Source: Dehalococcoidia bacterium
GTDB taxonomy: Bacteria > Chloroflexota > Dehalococcoidia > Lucifugimonadales > Lucifugimonadaceae
Assembly: GCA_022824185.1 (NCBI GenBank)
Contig: JAJEAU010000008.1
Coordinates: 81,274-145,273 of the forward strand
Reading direction: 5' to 3'
DNA: 64,000 bases
Positions 51,273 to 61,040 of this stretch are shown here, piece after piece. Both the position numbers and the translations under genes were made by a program. How positions within the stretch are numbered: position 1 is the first letter of the stretch; each line of letters starts with the position of its first letter. The notes below the pieces were generated by a model. It was not told the origin of the DNA and did not search any database. It saw only the letters and a program-made list of their open reading frames with translations.

Positions 51273-52229
51273 TTAGGCTTCGGCGTTTTCTTGGAGAAGG
51301 TTCGTATCGCTGAGGAGTTGCCCCATAAGGTTGCCGAAAGTCAAGATTCCTGCAACCTTGCCTTCCTCATCCAACATAACGGCGGTCTCGTCCATCCGGT
51401 CGCTGAACTCGTCGAACAGTGTAGCAACGTGCTGGGTTACGGGAACTGGGAAGGTTGAATGGCTAATCCACTCTCGACACACAGGCGAGGCCACGCCGTT
51501 CTCTCGCAAGCCCTGCAAAGCGTCTGCCCGATCGATTGTGCCCAAGACTTCGTCAACGGTTTTGTCGTAGACGACTACATCGTCGAGATCCAATTGGTCC
51601 ATCATGTCCACTACGTCGTCCAAACGAGTGTCCGCGTGGACCGCGACCGTCTCGGAGATTGGCAGCATCACGTCGTCGGCCCTCAGGTCTTTCGATGAAA
51701 GGTTGTGTAGGACATTCAAGACGTTTTCTACCGGCTCGTCGGTTGCGTCACCAGTGTTTTCGACGTCGTTCATGTAGTTGGCGACTCGGTTCAGTCGGAG
51801 GCGTCTGCCGATGAATCTGGCGGGCCATATGATCGGCGCCAACCAAATTTTGACGTCCTCGTAACATGCCCCAGCCATCCTGTTTAATGCCATGCGGTAG
51901 GTGATTACGCCGATCAACACCGCTACGGCGACCACGAGCGGCAAGAGTAGGACATTGGACGGATCATAGACAGATTCGGCGGCGTGGTACGCCGAGATTA
52001 CGATGCCGATGAACGATGCGCTTCGAAACGTGGTGACCACGATTCTCGTTGCTCGGTAGTCGCCGGCGCTTCCCGGGTTCAAGTCGTCAGACGACTCTGT
52101 GGATGCCATGCCTAACATCGCGGCAAGACCATGCGGCTGCAGGACGCTAAGGGCCAGAGTCATTAGACCGTAGACGAGGGCCGAACCGACTAAAACGGCC
52201 CAAGGGAGCCATTCAACTACCATCGACAC
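51273..52229 (-). CDS. CNNM/CorC-like membrane protein with CBS domains
   Basis: 318 residues. The first ~145 residues carry three to four membrane helices (WAVLVGSALVYGLMTLAL, GIVISAYHAAE, VLLLPLVVAVAVLIGVITYRM) in the style of the DUF21/CNNM transmembrane domain. A cytosolic linker follows, and then a CBS pair (LRADDVMLPISETVAVHADTRLDDVVDMM and STFPVPVTQHVATLFDEFSDRMDETAVMLDEEG). Such proteins move or sense Mg/Co ions, with the CBS pair binding nucleotide. The C-terminal CorC_HlyC domain is missing. It ends the long minus-strand run. Confidence 0.75.
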   Translation of the reverse strand: MSMVVEWLPWAVLVGSALVYGLMTLALSVLQPHGLAAMLGMASTESSDDLNPGSAGDYRATRIVVTTFRSASFIGIVISAYHAAESVYDPSNVLLLPLVVAVAVLIGVITYRMALNRMAGACYEDVKIWLAPIIWPARFIGRRLRLNRVANYMNDVENTGDATDEPVENVLNVLHNLSSKDLRADDVMLPISETVAVHADTRLDDVVDMMDQLDLDDVVVYDKTVDEVLGTIDRADALQGLRENGVASPVCREWISHSTFPVPVTQHVATLFDEFSDRMDETAVMLDEEGKVAGILTFGNLMGQLLSDTNLLQENAEA

Positions 52230-52363
52230 GCCCTCCAGACCAGACTAGATGTGAGCAACTTAAGCTGCCTAAAGGATCGTCCGCATCTTTCATTTCAAAT
52301 CCTGCCCTTGTAGATTGCACCGTGCTTCGCGCCCGGTGCGCCAAATCGTGTGGTTATCAACTC

Positions 52364-53182
52364 TCAAATCGATATCGATGCCATCTTTTGCGCCCTCGCA
52401 GGGACACCCAAAACCAATTCGCCGTCTTTTACGTCTTTGGTCACGACTGCGCCGGCACCTGTGCTGGCACCGATGCCAAGCCGCAATGGGGCGATCAGAA
52501 CACAACCGGCACCAATCGACACGCCGTCTTCGATCACCGTCTTCTGAACCTGATGCCCATCGAAGTTCGCGGTAACGGAACCAGCTCCGACGTTCACCTC
52601 GTTTCCCAGGACAGCGTCGCCGACAAATGAAAAGTGGCCGACTTTGGATCCTTCTCCAACAAGACTCGCCTTGACCTCCGCTTGCGTTCCGATATACGCA
52701 TCCACGCCGATTTCAGATCCTGCCCTTACTCGGCAGAAAGGTCCGACCTTGGCTTTGGCCGCAACGTGCGATGCTTCGACGATGGCGTTTGGGCCAATCT
52801 CCGCGCCGCCGAAAATGACGCTGTTACGGATCTCCGACCGACTCTTGATGAAGGCACCCGGTTTTACGTCTGAATGTTCGGTTACGGTCGAGAATGGTTG
52901 AACGGTGGCATCGGAACCTATCAAAGAGTCCTCGATGATGGCGTTGGGGCCGATTCGAGCGCCACGCCCGATGTGTGATTTGCCAGAGATCTGAGATCCT
53001 GCACCGATCCACGCTCCGGGTTCGATCAACGAATGGGCGTCCACATAAGCGGCATAGGGATCTTGAAACTCCACACCACGCGCTGCGGCCTCGGTGACTA
53101 CGGCATCAACAACACGCGCCTCACTGCAGCGACACGGTCTGTCGCTCGTACTTTCGCCAGGTTCTTCGCTTTCTGAAAGCAT
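52364..53182 (-). CDS. Left-handed beta-helix acyltransferase, GlmU C-terminal-like
   Basis: 272 residues composed mainly of hexapeptide repeats (IGAGSQISGKSHIGRGARIGPNAIIEDSLIGSD). Key positions match the acetyltransferase half of GlmU: GPFCRVRAGSEI, KVGHFSFVGDAVLGNEVNVGAGSVTANFDG, and TKDVKDGELVLGVPARAQ. The uridylyltransferase half is absent. It may acetylate glucosamine-1-phosphate, paired with a separate nucleotidyltransferase, or another sugar phosphate. The first ~25 residues are polar and Cys-containing and may not be translated. Lies behind accDA on the same strand. Confidence 0.8.
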   Translation of the reverse strand: MLSESEEPGESTSDRPCRCSEARVVDAVVTEAAARGVEFQDPYAAYVDAHSLIEPGAWIGAGSQISGKSHIGRGARIGPNAIIEDSLIGSDATVQPFSTVTEHSDVKPGAFIKSRSEIRNSVIFGGAEIGPNAIVEASHVAAKAKVGPFCRVRAGSEIGVDAYIGTQAEVKASLVGEGSKVGHFSFVGDAVLGNEVNVGAGSVTANFDGHQVQKTVIEDGVSIGAGCVLIAPLRLGIGASTGAGAVVTKDVKDGELVLGVPARAQKMASISI

Positions 53183-53309
53183 ACGCAGATGCGCAACGGT
53201 GTCCGCAAATTGGATGCATGCGCCGTGTTTGATTAGACGATGCCGCGGACGATGGACGTAATCTTAACATCGCGCATCACGGGGACTGCAATAGCAGGCC
53301 GAGCACAGT

Positions 53310-55202
53310 TCAGGACTTCGTCGAAGGATCCTCGGTATCCGATCCGGTGTCGCCCCTGAATACCCGCCGCCAACGGCTGCTGAAGGTTGAACGCCATGTA
53401 TTCAACTCTGAACTGACCGCCTCGCGGAATTGCGGACCGTATTCGCCGATGTGTCTATACCGCCGTCGGCGTTGACGCGCGAGCACCCGAGGGTTGCGAC
53501 GTCTAAGCTGCCCAATCTCTGAGATCAACACTTGCCTCAAAGCTCGTGCGGCGCCGACAGGATTTCGATTTGCGCCGCCTTCTGGCTCCGCGATCAGTCG
53601 ATCGGCGATGCCCATGTGGTAAGCATCGGAAGAGGTTATCCGAAGGGAGCGAGCAACTTCTGGCGCTCGCGTCCGATCGCGCAGCTCGGTGGCTGCCCCA
53701 GCTTCGGGAGATATGGGGGTGTATATCGTGTTCTCCAACATCAGGAGGCGGTCGGCAATGCTAAAAGCTAACGCGGCTTCAGATCCGCCCTCCCCGATGA
53801 CGACGGAGACGACAGGGGTTTCAATCCCCAACATGACGTCGATCATTTCCGCGATTTCGCTGGCCAAACCGTTGAGTTCTTCGGTGACGCCAAGTTTGGG
53901 CCCTGGTGTGTCTACGAAAACGACCAATGGGAAACCGAAGTCGCCTGCCATCCTCGCTGCTCTTTGGGCTTTGTTGAAGCCATCGACGCCGATGCCGCCG
54001 CGATCCAAATCGGCGTAACCGAAATGTTCGGTAAACGATGCCGTGGATGCATCTTCGTCGCTCCCCTCCGCCGTGTCCCCGTCTATCAACCGTTCCTGAG
54101 CGACGACCATCACGGGGTAGATACCCAGATAGCCCATGCCAATCTTCACGCCTTCATCATCTGCCTTGAAACGGTCACCATGCAACTCAACGAAGTTGCG
54201 GAACACTGTTGGGATGAAATGGGACGCTCTGGGGCGGTCGGCTCGCCTGCTCAGGCGCACCGATTCCCATGCGTCGTGACGCGTAGGCCGGTAGCGGATT
54301 GAACGACGCCGCGTTTGCACGTCGTCCTTAACGCCTTTGTCGAATAGACCCAAGAGGGTGGCGAGTTGATCACGCTGGTGTTGCCTGCCTACAACCATGT
54401 CGAGGTGCCCGTGTGCCAGCATCGCCTCTGCATTGGCGTCGTCACCGACGTCGTGAGATTCTTCGATCTCGCGGAGTGTGCCCAACGACGCAAACGCTAT
54501 ATGCGCTCCCGGTTCACCGATGCGTATATCGGCCATTGAAGCGAAACTTGACAGAATCTGGCCTGAGGACGGGTTCGCCAAAACTGTGATCAACGGTAAC
54601 CCGCGCTCATTGAGCGTTTTGCATGCCGCGACTGTCTTCGCCATCTGCGTCAACGATAGGACGCCCTCCTGCAACCTTGCGCCACCACTGGTGGTAAACG
54701 CGACTACTGGGAGTCGCTGCTTGGCGGCATCTTCAAACATCCTCGCCACTTTTTCTCCAACCACCAACCCCATGCTGCCGCCCAAGAAACCGAAATCTAT
54801 AGCGATGATGGCGCAACGGGAACCACCGATCTCGCCAAATCCCGTAACTGCCGCTTCTGAAAGGCCGGTGCGTTCTTGATCATTGAGTACGCGCACTTGG
54901 TATGAAACGCGGGGAGAAAAGACCAACGGGTCGATGGACGTGATCCAACGATGCGTCTCGACGAAGGTTTCAGGATCGACCAAAGCGTCGATCCGCTCTC
55001 GAGCAGGAATGTTGTAATGGAATCCGCAACTAGGGCAGACGCGGAAGCGTTGAAATTCTTTTGAACCGTTGAGGTTCGTGCCGCAGACTAAGCAGTTGGT
55101 CAGTTGGCCCTGAAGGTCTACGGGAGATTGTTCCCCAACCTCCAAAACGTCAGCATCGTCTGAATCATCGCCGAATTCTGGGTATAGGGGTTTGATCGTC
55201 AC
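53310..55202 (-). CDS. Acetyl-CoA carboxylase carboxyltransferase, fused beta (AccD) and alpha (AccA) subunits
   Basis: 630 residues. N-terminal AccD part: four-Cys zinc ribbon (NCLVCGTNLNG...RVCPSCGFHYN), GGSMGLVVGEKV, FTTSGGARLQEGV. C-terminal AccA part: FVELHGDRF, DLDRGGIGVDGFNKAQRAARMA, FVDTPGPKLGVTEELNG, VVIGEGGSEAALAFSIADR. The fusion joins what are two polypeptides in most bacteria, as in actinobacterial/plant-type variants of other carboxylases. It transfers carboxyl from biotin to acetyl-CoA, giving malonyl-CoA for fatty acids. AccB and AccC are not in the window. acpP and fabD are 6-8 kb upstream in the same run. Confidence 0.94.
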   Translation of the reverse strand: MTIKPLYPEFGDDSDDADVLEVGEQSPVDLQGQLTNCLVCGTNLNGSKEFQRFRVCPSCGFHYNIPARERIDALVDPETFVETHRWITSIDPLVFSPRVSYQVRVLNDQERTGLSEAAVTGFGEIGGSRCAIIAIDFGFLGGSMGLVVGEKVARMFEDAAKQRLPVVAFTTSGGARLQEGVLSLTQMAKTVAACKTLNERGLPLITVLANPSSGQILSSFASMADIRIGEPGAHIAFASLGTLREIEESHDVGDDANAEAMLAHGHLDMVVGRQHQRDQLATLLGLFDKGVKDDVQTRRRSIRYRPTRHDAWESVRLSRRADRPRASHFIPTVFRNFVELHGDRFKADDEGVKIGMGYLGIYPVMVVAQERLIDGDTAEGSDEDASTASFTEHFGYADLDRGGIGVDGFNKAQRAARMAGDFGFPLVVFVDTPGPKLGVTEELNGLASEIAEMIDVMLGIETPVVSVVIGEGGSEAALAFSIADRLLMLENTIYTPISPEAGAATELRDRTRAPEVARSLRITSSDAYHMGIADRLIAEPEGGANRNPVGAARALRQVLISEIGQLRRRNPRVLARQRRRRYRHIGEYGPQFREAVSSELNTWRSTFSSRWRRVFRGDTGSDTEDPSTKS

Positions 55203-55348
55203 AGATAAATAGTTGATCCGCCGAGGGAGCCAAAGTACTCAGGTCAATACCCAGCATTTTATAGCCGCGATGTTAAAACCGCCTCAGCGGTCACTTAAAA
55301 AGGTGAGGCGTCGACAGGTGTGCAGCACCAAGGAGCGCTAAAGGGACT

Positions 55349-57940
55349 TTAGAGATTTGCGATGACTTGTCGGGGTTTCCCAGGTTCTCCCGGACCGACG
55401 ATGCCAGCCTCTTCCAGTTCGTCCATCAATCGCGCCGCACGAGGATATCCGATTCGGAGGCGACGCTGGAGCAGTGATGTCGAAAGCGTCTTTTGGCTTT
55501 TTGCCATCGTGGATGCCTGAATGAAGAGGGCATCCTCGTTGTCGCCTGACACGCCAGGCATCGAAAAGTCGGCGTCATCGTCGGCATCGTCGACATTGAG
55601 TTGGGGCAATGGCGGTGCGCCAACTTCTTTCCAAAAATCGACGATCGTCTCGATCTCTTCTTCCGCCAAGAATGCTCCTTGCACACGGACGGGTTGACTA
55701 AGGTCGATCGGCTTGTAGAGCATGTCGCCCTTGCCGAGGAGGCGATCGGCCCCAGTGGCGTCTAAGATGGTCCGGCTGTCGACTTGTGATCCGACGGCGA
55801 AGCTGATACGCGATGGGAAGTTGGCTTTGATCAACCCGGTCACGACATCAACAGAAGGCCGTTGAGTGGCGACGACAAGGTGCACGCCAGTGGCTCGTCC
55901 TAGCTGTGCCAGTCTCACGAGTAGCTGTTCCACCTCGTTGGATGCCGTGAGCATTAGGTCTGCCAACTCGTCGACGAGAATCAGCAAGTACGGCATTTTA
56001 ACCGTGTTCTTTTCGTTGTAGGTGCTTATGTTCTTCACGCCGGCTGCTTCGAGCGTTGAGAAGCGGTCCATCATCTCCTTCACGAGTGCCTTCAGCGCTT
56101 TGACGGCGAGTTCGGGTTCGACGATGACTGGAGTGTAGAGATGCGGGATTCCCTGATACGGCGTCAGTTCCACGCGCTTGGGATCGATCATCACCATCCT
56201 GAGTTGGACGGGTGTACGCGTCATCAGGAGACCGGTGACGATGGTGTTCATACACACGCTCTTGCCCGAACCGGTAGCTCCGGCGACTAGAGTGTGGGGC
56301 ATCTTCGAGAAGTCGGCCATCACCGGGTTTCCGCCGCTTCCCATCCCAAGTGGAACGGGCAATGCAGCGTCCGGAACAAACTCGGCCCATTCCTGTGAAT
56401 CCATCACGGTGCGGAGGTTGACTGGCGTGGGTCGAGCATTGGGAACTTCGATGCCGACGACTGAGGATCCTGGGACAACCGATTCGAAGCGAATGTTAGG
56501 CGATGAAAGAGCCAGAGCTATGTCTTTTTCGCGGTTGAGGATGGTGTCGACGCGTACGCGTTGCCGCGGAGCGTTTGAACGTGTGTTGTTTCCCTTCCAT
56601 CCGGGCTTCAGACCATACATCGTGACAGTCGGGCCGACCCTTACCTGGTCTACAGTCACGGCGATGCTGTGATCAGCGAGGGTTTCCTCAATGAGGTCAC
56701 TGGTGGCCTTGATCTCAGTGGTCGCCACGCCGCCCTTGGGTGGTATCGTCAAGAATTCAGTTGGCGGCAGGTGCCATGGAAACGTCTGCAGGGCGGCTTC
56801 GACCATAGCTCCCGAGGTAATCTGCTCCAGCACCTCTTCGGCTTCCTGACTGACAGTTTCGTCGACATCCTCGAAGTTCGATTCGGTTTCGAATTCGGGT
56901 ACGACGTCGTCGCTGATCTCAGTTGTTTCGCCTAACGCGCCGCCGACTTCGATAAAATCGTCGAGATCTTCTGTTTCTTCATCGGAAGTAATGAATGGTG
57001 CAACAGAACCTACTGTCTGCCACTCTTCATCGTCATTCGATGTGGTAGCGCCGACCTCCCTGTCATCCTCTTCGACAACAACTGTGTTTCCCATGATGAC
57101 TACGTCGTCATCGGCTACTACCGCTTCGGATTGAGTAGCCGATTCACTGGTGTGCGGTTCAAAATCGTGGTCTCGACGGCGGGATTTCGCGTAGTCGTAC
57201 AGATTGCTCGGCACGAAATCATCGCGCGGCGCGGGAGATTTAGGGTCTGAAGTCTTGCGGGATTTCGCTATGGTGGCTGACGCATCGCCCACTACGACGA
57301 ACAAGCTGGCGGTTGCGGATAATATGACCATCAGTCCAATCCAAGCTGTCTTGAACCCGATGGCGAATACCTTGGGGAACTGAAGCGCTGCACCGACTGT
57401 GAAAATCGCCCCGGCGCGCACCCAAGCCAATGCCTGTTGCCAAACTACCAGGTCGTAGCGATGCCAGTCCCATGGTTCGCGGGCGAGAATCTCGCCGAAA
57501 CGTCCACCCATGGTGGCTCCCGACGCAGCTCCGAGAGGTGCATCGAAGATGCCCAAAACGGTCGATCCCCCGACGACGACGATTATCGAGGAGATTGTCT
57601 CGCGGTATCGGCCGATGATCCAGCGCGTACGCGTAATCAGGAGATAGACAAAAAGAACGCTCCACAGTCCCAACGGCAGCGCGCCGTAGCCCACGTTTGC
57701 CATGATTTCATCGCGAAACAGGAACGATGCGATTCCAGCTGTGATGAATAGAACAAAGAAGACTGCGTGACGAATTAGTGATTTGTGGGTGATTGTTCCG
57801 TCAAGGCGGCTCGATTCGTTGGATTTGGTCGGTTTGGGATTTTCCGAGTGCTTCTCTCCGTCTTCACGGTCGGTCGACCGCGCTTGAGATTCTTCTTCAA
57901 GCCCGGTTTTGTCAGTCAGTGCGTCCAGGTTCAAGCTCAA
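55349..57940 (-). CDS. ftsK: DNA translocase FtsK/SpoIIIE
   Basis: 863 residues. About four membrane helices in residues 50-210 (HAVFFVLFITAGIASFLF, ALPLGLWSVLFVYLLI, VVVGGSTVLGIF), an acidic linker (about 220-390), then alpha/beta motor domains: GATGSGKSVCMN (Walker A), MVMIDPKRVELTPYQGIPHLYTPV, and THLVVATQRPSVDVVTGLIKANFPSRISF. The C-terminal gamma winged helix (TSLLQRRLRIGYPRAARLMDELEEAGIV) recognises KOPS-like sites. Acts at the division septum to move the chromosome terminus. Overlaps rnj by 29 bases. Confidence 0.96.
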   Translation of the reverse strand: MSLNLDALTDKTGLEEESQARSTDREDGEKHSENPKPTKSNESSRLDGTITHKSLIRHAVFFVLFITAGIASFLFRDEIMANVGYGALPLGLWSVLFVYLLITRTRWIIGRYRETISSIIVVVGGSTVLGIFDAPLGAASGATMGGRFGEILAREPWDWHRYDLVVWQQALAWVRAGAIFTVGAALQFPKVFAIGFKTAWIGLMVILSATASLFVVVGDASATIAKSRKTSDPKSPAPRDDFVPSNLYDYAKSRRRDHDFEPHTSESATQSEAVVADDDVVIMGNTVVVEEDDREVGATTSNDDEEWQTVGSVAPFITSDEETEDLDDFIEVGGALGETTEISDDVVPEFETESNFEDVDETVSQEAEEVLEQITSGAMVEAALQTFPWHLPPTEFLTIPPKGGVATTEIKATSDLIEETLADHSIAVTVDQVRVGPTVTMYGLKPGWKGNNTRSNAPRQRVRVDTILNREKDIALALSSPNIRFESVVPGSSVVGIEVPNARPTPVNLRTVMDSQEWAEFVPDAALPVPLGMGSGGNPVMADFSKMPHTLVAGATGSGKSVCMNTIVTGLLMTRTPVQLRMVMIDPKRVELTPYQGIPHLYTPVIVEPELAVKALKALVKEMMDRFSTLEAAGVKNISTYNEKNTVKMPYLLILVDELADLMLTASNEVEQLLVRLAQLGRATGVHLVVATQRPSVDVVTGLIKANFPSRISFAVGSQVDSRTILDATGADRLLGKGDMLYKPIDLSQPVRVQGAFLAEEEIETIVDFWKEVGAPPLPQLNVDDADDDADFSMPGVSGDNEDALFIQASTMAKSQKTLSTSLLQRRLRIGYPRAARLMDELEEAGIVGPGEPGKPRQVIANL

Positions 57941-59609
57941 TTTCGGTCACCAAGATCAACGGCCTTCGCTTGGTTCTGCGATAGAAAAAACGACCCAAGC
58001 AGGCCCGTACTAATCGGTCCATCTCATTCCAATCTACGAGATCGGACAACACTGGTTCAATAGCTTGGGATAACGCTTGCGAGGCATCTCGGATCAGTCT
58101 GGCTTCATCTGACGTATCTATGAAACCAGAGGTGGCGATTCGCGGGCTGCCGACAAGGAAACCGTCCTCACGTGCCATGGCCACCATGACGACGCCGTCG
58201 CTGGCCAAAGACTTGCGTTCCTCCATGACGCTGGAATCGATGTCCCATTCGCCTTGGCCTTGGATGAGGATGTATCCAGCAGGCACACGGTCGATTACCG
58301 AGACGCCTTCGACGTCAAGTTCAAGGACATCGCCGTCGAGGATGAGATTCACGTTTTCTTCAGCGACGCCCATGTCGATCGCTATTTCGCGGTGCGCCTT
58401 CAACATGCGATACTCACCGTGGACTGGGGTGAAGTGTTCGGGCCTGAGTATGCTGAACATCGTCTTCAGTTCGTCCTGTTTGGCGTGACCTGAGACGTGG
58501 ACGGGGCGGGACCTTGCGGTTACGACGCGGACGTTTCTACGTGCGAGGTTGTTTAACACCTCGTTTACCGCGATCTCGTTACCCGGGATGGTTCTGGCGG
58601 ACAGGATTAGGGTGTCTTCTTCGACCAGTTTGATATCGCGGTGGTCGCCGCGCGCCATACGGGAGATTCCAGCTTCGAACTCGCCCTGGCTACCTGTGGT
58701 CATGATGATGACCTCATCGTCGGGTAGGCTATTGGCCTCAGCGACGGAGACGTTGATGCCGTCTGGGATGTGGAGGTGGCCCACCTCTTGCGCGAGCTTG
58801 GTGCTTTCGATCATGCTACGGCCAATGATGGCGACTCTTCGTCCGAGTTCATAGGCTGCGTCGACGACCATCTGAACTCTTGCGACCTGCGTGGAGAAAC
58901 TGGCGATGATCACGCGGCCGCGGGCTTCGGCGATTACGCGGTAGAGCGCCTCGGCGGCGATGCGATCGGACGCCGCTGCACCGTCGTCTTGAGCGTTGGT
59001 GGAATCTGACAGAAGCAAGCGGACGCCGCGCTGCCCGATTTCGCTCAGAGCTTGATAGTCGGTAGGCAAACCGAGCATCGGTTCGTTGTCGAATTTGAAG
59101 TCGCCAGTGTGGAGGATTCCTCCTTGCGGGGTGTCGAGGTAGATGCTGCAAGAGTCGGGGATGCTGTGGCAGACGCTAATCCATTGCACACCGAACTCGC
59201 CAAAGCGATAGTCGCGTTCTAGTCTGACGGTGTTGACCTGAACATTTGCAAGATCCCGCCCACCGGATTTTTTGAGTTCTCGTCGGATCATCTCTGCGGC
59301 GAAACGAGGCGCGTAGATCGGCGCCTTGACGATTCGCATCAGGTGCGGTATCCCGCCGATGTGGTCCAAGTGGCCGTGGGTGATGAGGACGGCTTTGACA
59401 CGGTCGCGATTCTGGCGGATGTACTCCATGTTCGGGATGACACGCTCAATCCCGGGAGTACTGTATTCGGGGAATTGAACACCGCAGTCGATAATCAACA
59501 GGTCATCGTCGGTTTCGATGACCATCATGTTCATGCCGACTTCGCCGAGTCCACCTAGTGGAATGACCCGTACCGCAGAATCGCCGTATTCAAAATCGTT
59601 ATCTACCAT
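57912..59609 (-). CDS. rnj: Ribonuclease J
   Basis: 565 residues of the beta-CASP metallo-beta-lactamase family. VRVIPLGGLGEVGMNMMVIE and the zinc motif LITHGHLDHIGGIPHL are diagnostic; later DSTNAQDDG, TTGSQGEFEAGISRMA, and VHVSGHAKQDELKTMFSIL (third His motif) are present. It combines 5'-3' exo- and endoribonuclease activity and replaces RNase E in many Gram-positive-type lineages. C-terminal part is complete. Its end overlaps ftsK, so the two are coupled. Confidence 0.96.
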   Translation of the reverse strand: MVDNDFEYGDSAVRVIPLGGLGEVGMNMMVIETDDDLLIIDCGVQFPEYSTPGIERVIPNMEYIRQNRDRVKAVLITHGHLDHIGGIPHLMRIVKAPIYAPRFAAEMIRRELKKSGGRDLANVQVNTVRLERDYRFGEFGVQWISVCHSIPDSCSIYLDTPQGGILHTGDFKFDNEPMLGLPTDYQALSEIGQRGVRLLLSDSTNAQDDGAAASDRIAAEALYRVIAEARGRVIIASFSTQVARVQMVVDAAYELGRRVAIIGRSMIESTKLAQEVGHLHIPDGINVSVAEANSLPDDEVIIMTTGSQGEFEAGISRMARGDHRDIKLVEEDTLILSARTIPGNEIAVNEVLNNLARRNVRVVTARSRPVHVSGHAKQDELKTMFSILRPEHFTPVHGEYRMLKAHREIAIDMGVAEENVNLILDGDVLELDVEGVSVIDRVPAGYILIQGQGEWDIDSSVMEERKSLASDGVVMVAMAREDGFLVGSPRIATSGFIDTSDEARLIRDASQALSQAIEPVLSDLVDWNEMDRLVRACLGRFFYRRTKRRPLILVTEIELEPGRTD

Positions 59610-59645
59610 GTTTCATCCTTGGGAGTTCTTCGGAGAGGATCGAGA

Positions 59646-60554
59646 TTAGAAGAATGAGAACTGCCGGTCATCGACTTCTACGGATTCAGTTTCGTTCTCG
59701 GACGCTTCCTGTGCCTCTTCGATGGCACGTTGGCGTTTCAGTTCGGCCTGGACTTCTTCGTCTGATTGTGGCCGTTCGAAAAGATTGACAGCGGGTTGGG
59801 TAGAGGAGTCTGGCTCCTCGGTTGCGGCGACCGCGACTATTTCAGCCTCTTCGACGATCTGTGTTTGCGGCGAGAGTGCTGGTGGCATTGGCTCTGGTTC
59901 GGGTTCGGCTGTTGAAGGTGGTGCGGGTTGGGAAACTTCCCGCCGGAAACGGATGCCTTCGAGTATGGCGTCTCGCAGATTGTGAATGCTCTCACGGAGC
60001 ATGCGCGCGTGTTCAGGGTTGCGGAGGCCGGATGATGGATGCAGTAGCGGCATCAACACTCGGTTGTCGTAACGGAATATCTTGCCGTTGCTTGCGGTGA
60101 TCCGGAGGTCAGGCATAAACCAACCAAGAGCGTGACGGCCGAGCGGCACGATTACGAGCGGATCGATGATGTCGATCTGTCGCCGGAGGTAGTTGGAGCA
60201 CTCGTTGACCTCGGCGCGTTCGGGATCGCGGTTGTTGGGCGGTCGGCATTTGACGATGTTGGCGATGTAGACGTCCTCGCGGCGCATCGGGAGGGATTCG
60301 ATCAACTCGTCGAGGAATCTCCCGGCTCTTCCAACGAATGGGCGCCCGGTTCTGTCTTCTTCAGCGCCGGGGCCTTCGCCGACGAACATGATCTCGGCGG
60401 TTGGGGATCCTTCGCCCGGTACGGTGTTGGTGCGGGTTTGTGCCAGTGGGCACTTTTGGCAGGCGGCGACTTCAGCGACGATGGCGGCGAGTTGATCGGA
60501 TGCGGCGGCGTGCTTGGGTGTTTCATCTGCCATTTCGGAATCCAAGGCTACCAC
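59646..60554 (-). CDS. Family 4 uracil-DNA glycosylase (Fe-S) with acidic tail
   Basis: 302 residues. Four cysteines for a [4Fe-4S] cluster: [11 protein letters not shown] and [19 protein letters not shown]. Catalytic motif [20 protein letters not shown] and the C-terminal [11 protein letters not shown] are as in family 4 enzymes. The catalytic part ends near residue 205; the remaining ~95 residues are acidic, Pro/Glu-rich and probably unstructured, ending in DDRQFSFF, which looks like a peptide motif for binding a partner such as the sliding clamp. It removes uracil from DNA. Start may be Met8. Confidence 0.93.
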   Translation of the reverse strand: MVALDSEMADETPKHAAASDQLAAIVAEVAACQKCPLAQTRTNTVPGEGSPTAEIMFVGEGPGAEEDRTGRPFVGRAGRFLDELIESLPMRREDVYIANIVKCRPPNNRDPERAEVNECSNYLRRQIDIIDPLVIVPLGRHALGWFMPDLRITASNGKIFRYDNRVLMPLLHPSSGLRNPEHARMLRESIHNLRDAILEGIRFRREVSQPAPPSTAEPEPEPMPPALSPQTQIVEEAEIVAVAATEEPDSSTQPAVNLFERPQSDEEVQAELKRQRAIEEAQEASENETESVEVDDRQFSFF

Positions 60555-60689
60555 CGCATGGCTTTTGATTCCCGAACAAAAGATAGAGCGGCGAAGGTTG
60601 TCGATGCCTGCGCCGCTCCGATTATCGTCTTTGGGAACACGCGACTTTGGTGTCGCGTTGTTGACGGGTTTGGGTTATCCGGTGAAGGA

Positions 60690-60947
60690 TTAACCGGTGA
60701 CGCCTTTGCCTTCAAGGTAGTCGACCGCATTTTGGACGGTCTCGATGGTCTCAGCGTCGTCGTCGGAGATTTCAACCTGGTTGTCGTCGGTGCTGAACTC
60801 TTCTTCGAAAGCCATGATGAGTTCAACCACGTCCAACGAGTCAGCATCGAGATCCTCGGTGAATGACGATTCCGGGGTGATGTCGGCCTCGTCCACGCTC
60901 AACTTTTCGGCGGTTATCGTCCGCACTCGATCCAAAATTGTTGACAT
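60690..60947 (-). CDS. acpP: Acyl carrier protein
   Basis: 85 residues from ATG 60947; the track's 24 extra residues at the N-terminus do not fit. [44 protein letters not shown] contains the phosphopantetheine Ser in DADSLD. Four-helix acidic protein, carries growing acyl chains for the fatty-acid synthase. Followed by the UDG gene and preceded by nusB; fabD is two genes upstream. Confidence 0.97.
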   Translation of the reverse strand: MSTILDRVRTITAEKLSVDEADITPESSFTEDLDADSLDVVELIMAFEEEFSTDDNQVEISDDDAETIETVQNAVDYLEGKGVTG

Positions 60948-61040
60948 CGTCGTTCGCTTCCCCGAGCTTGATTGTTCGCGCGTTTTCCGTTGCGTCATTT
61001 GTTGGAGACGCGAGTTCAATTATATACCTGACTGCCGTCG

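Noticed and set aside
51017-51276. Two ORFs in the gap before the CBS-protein gene
   Set aside because: No ribosome site, no motif, composition unlike neighbours.
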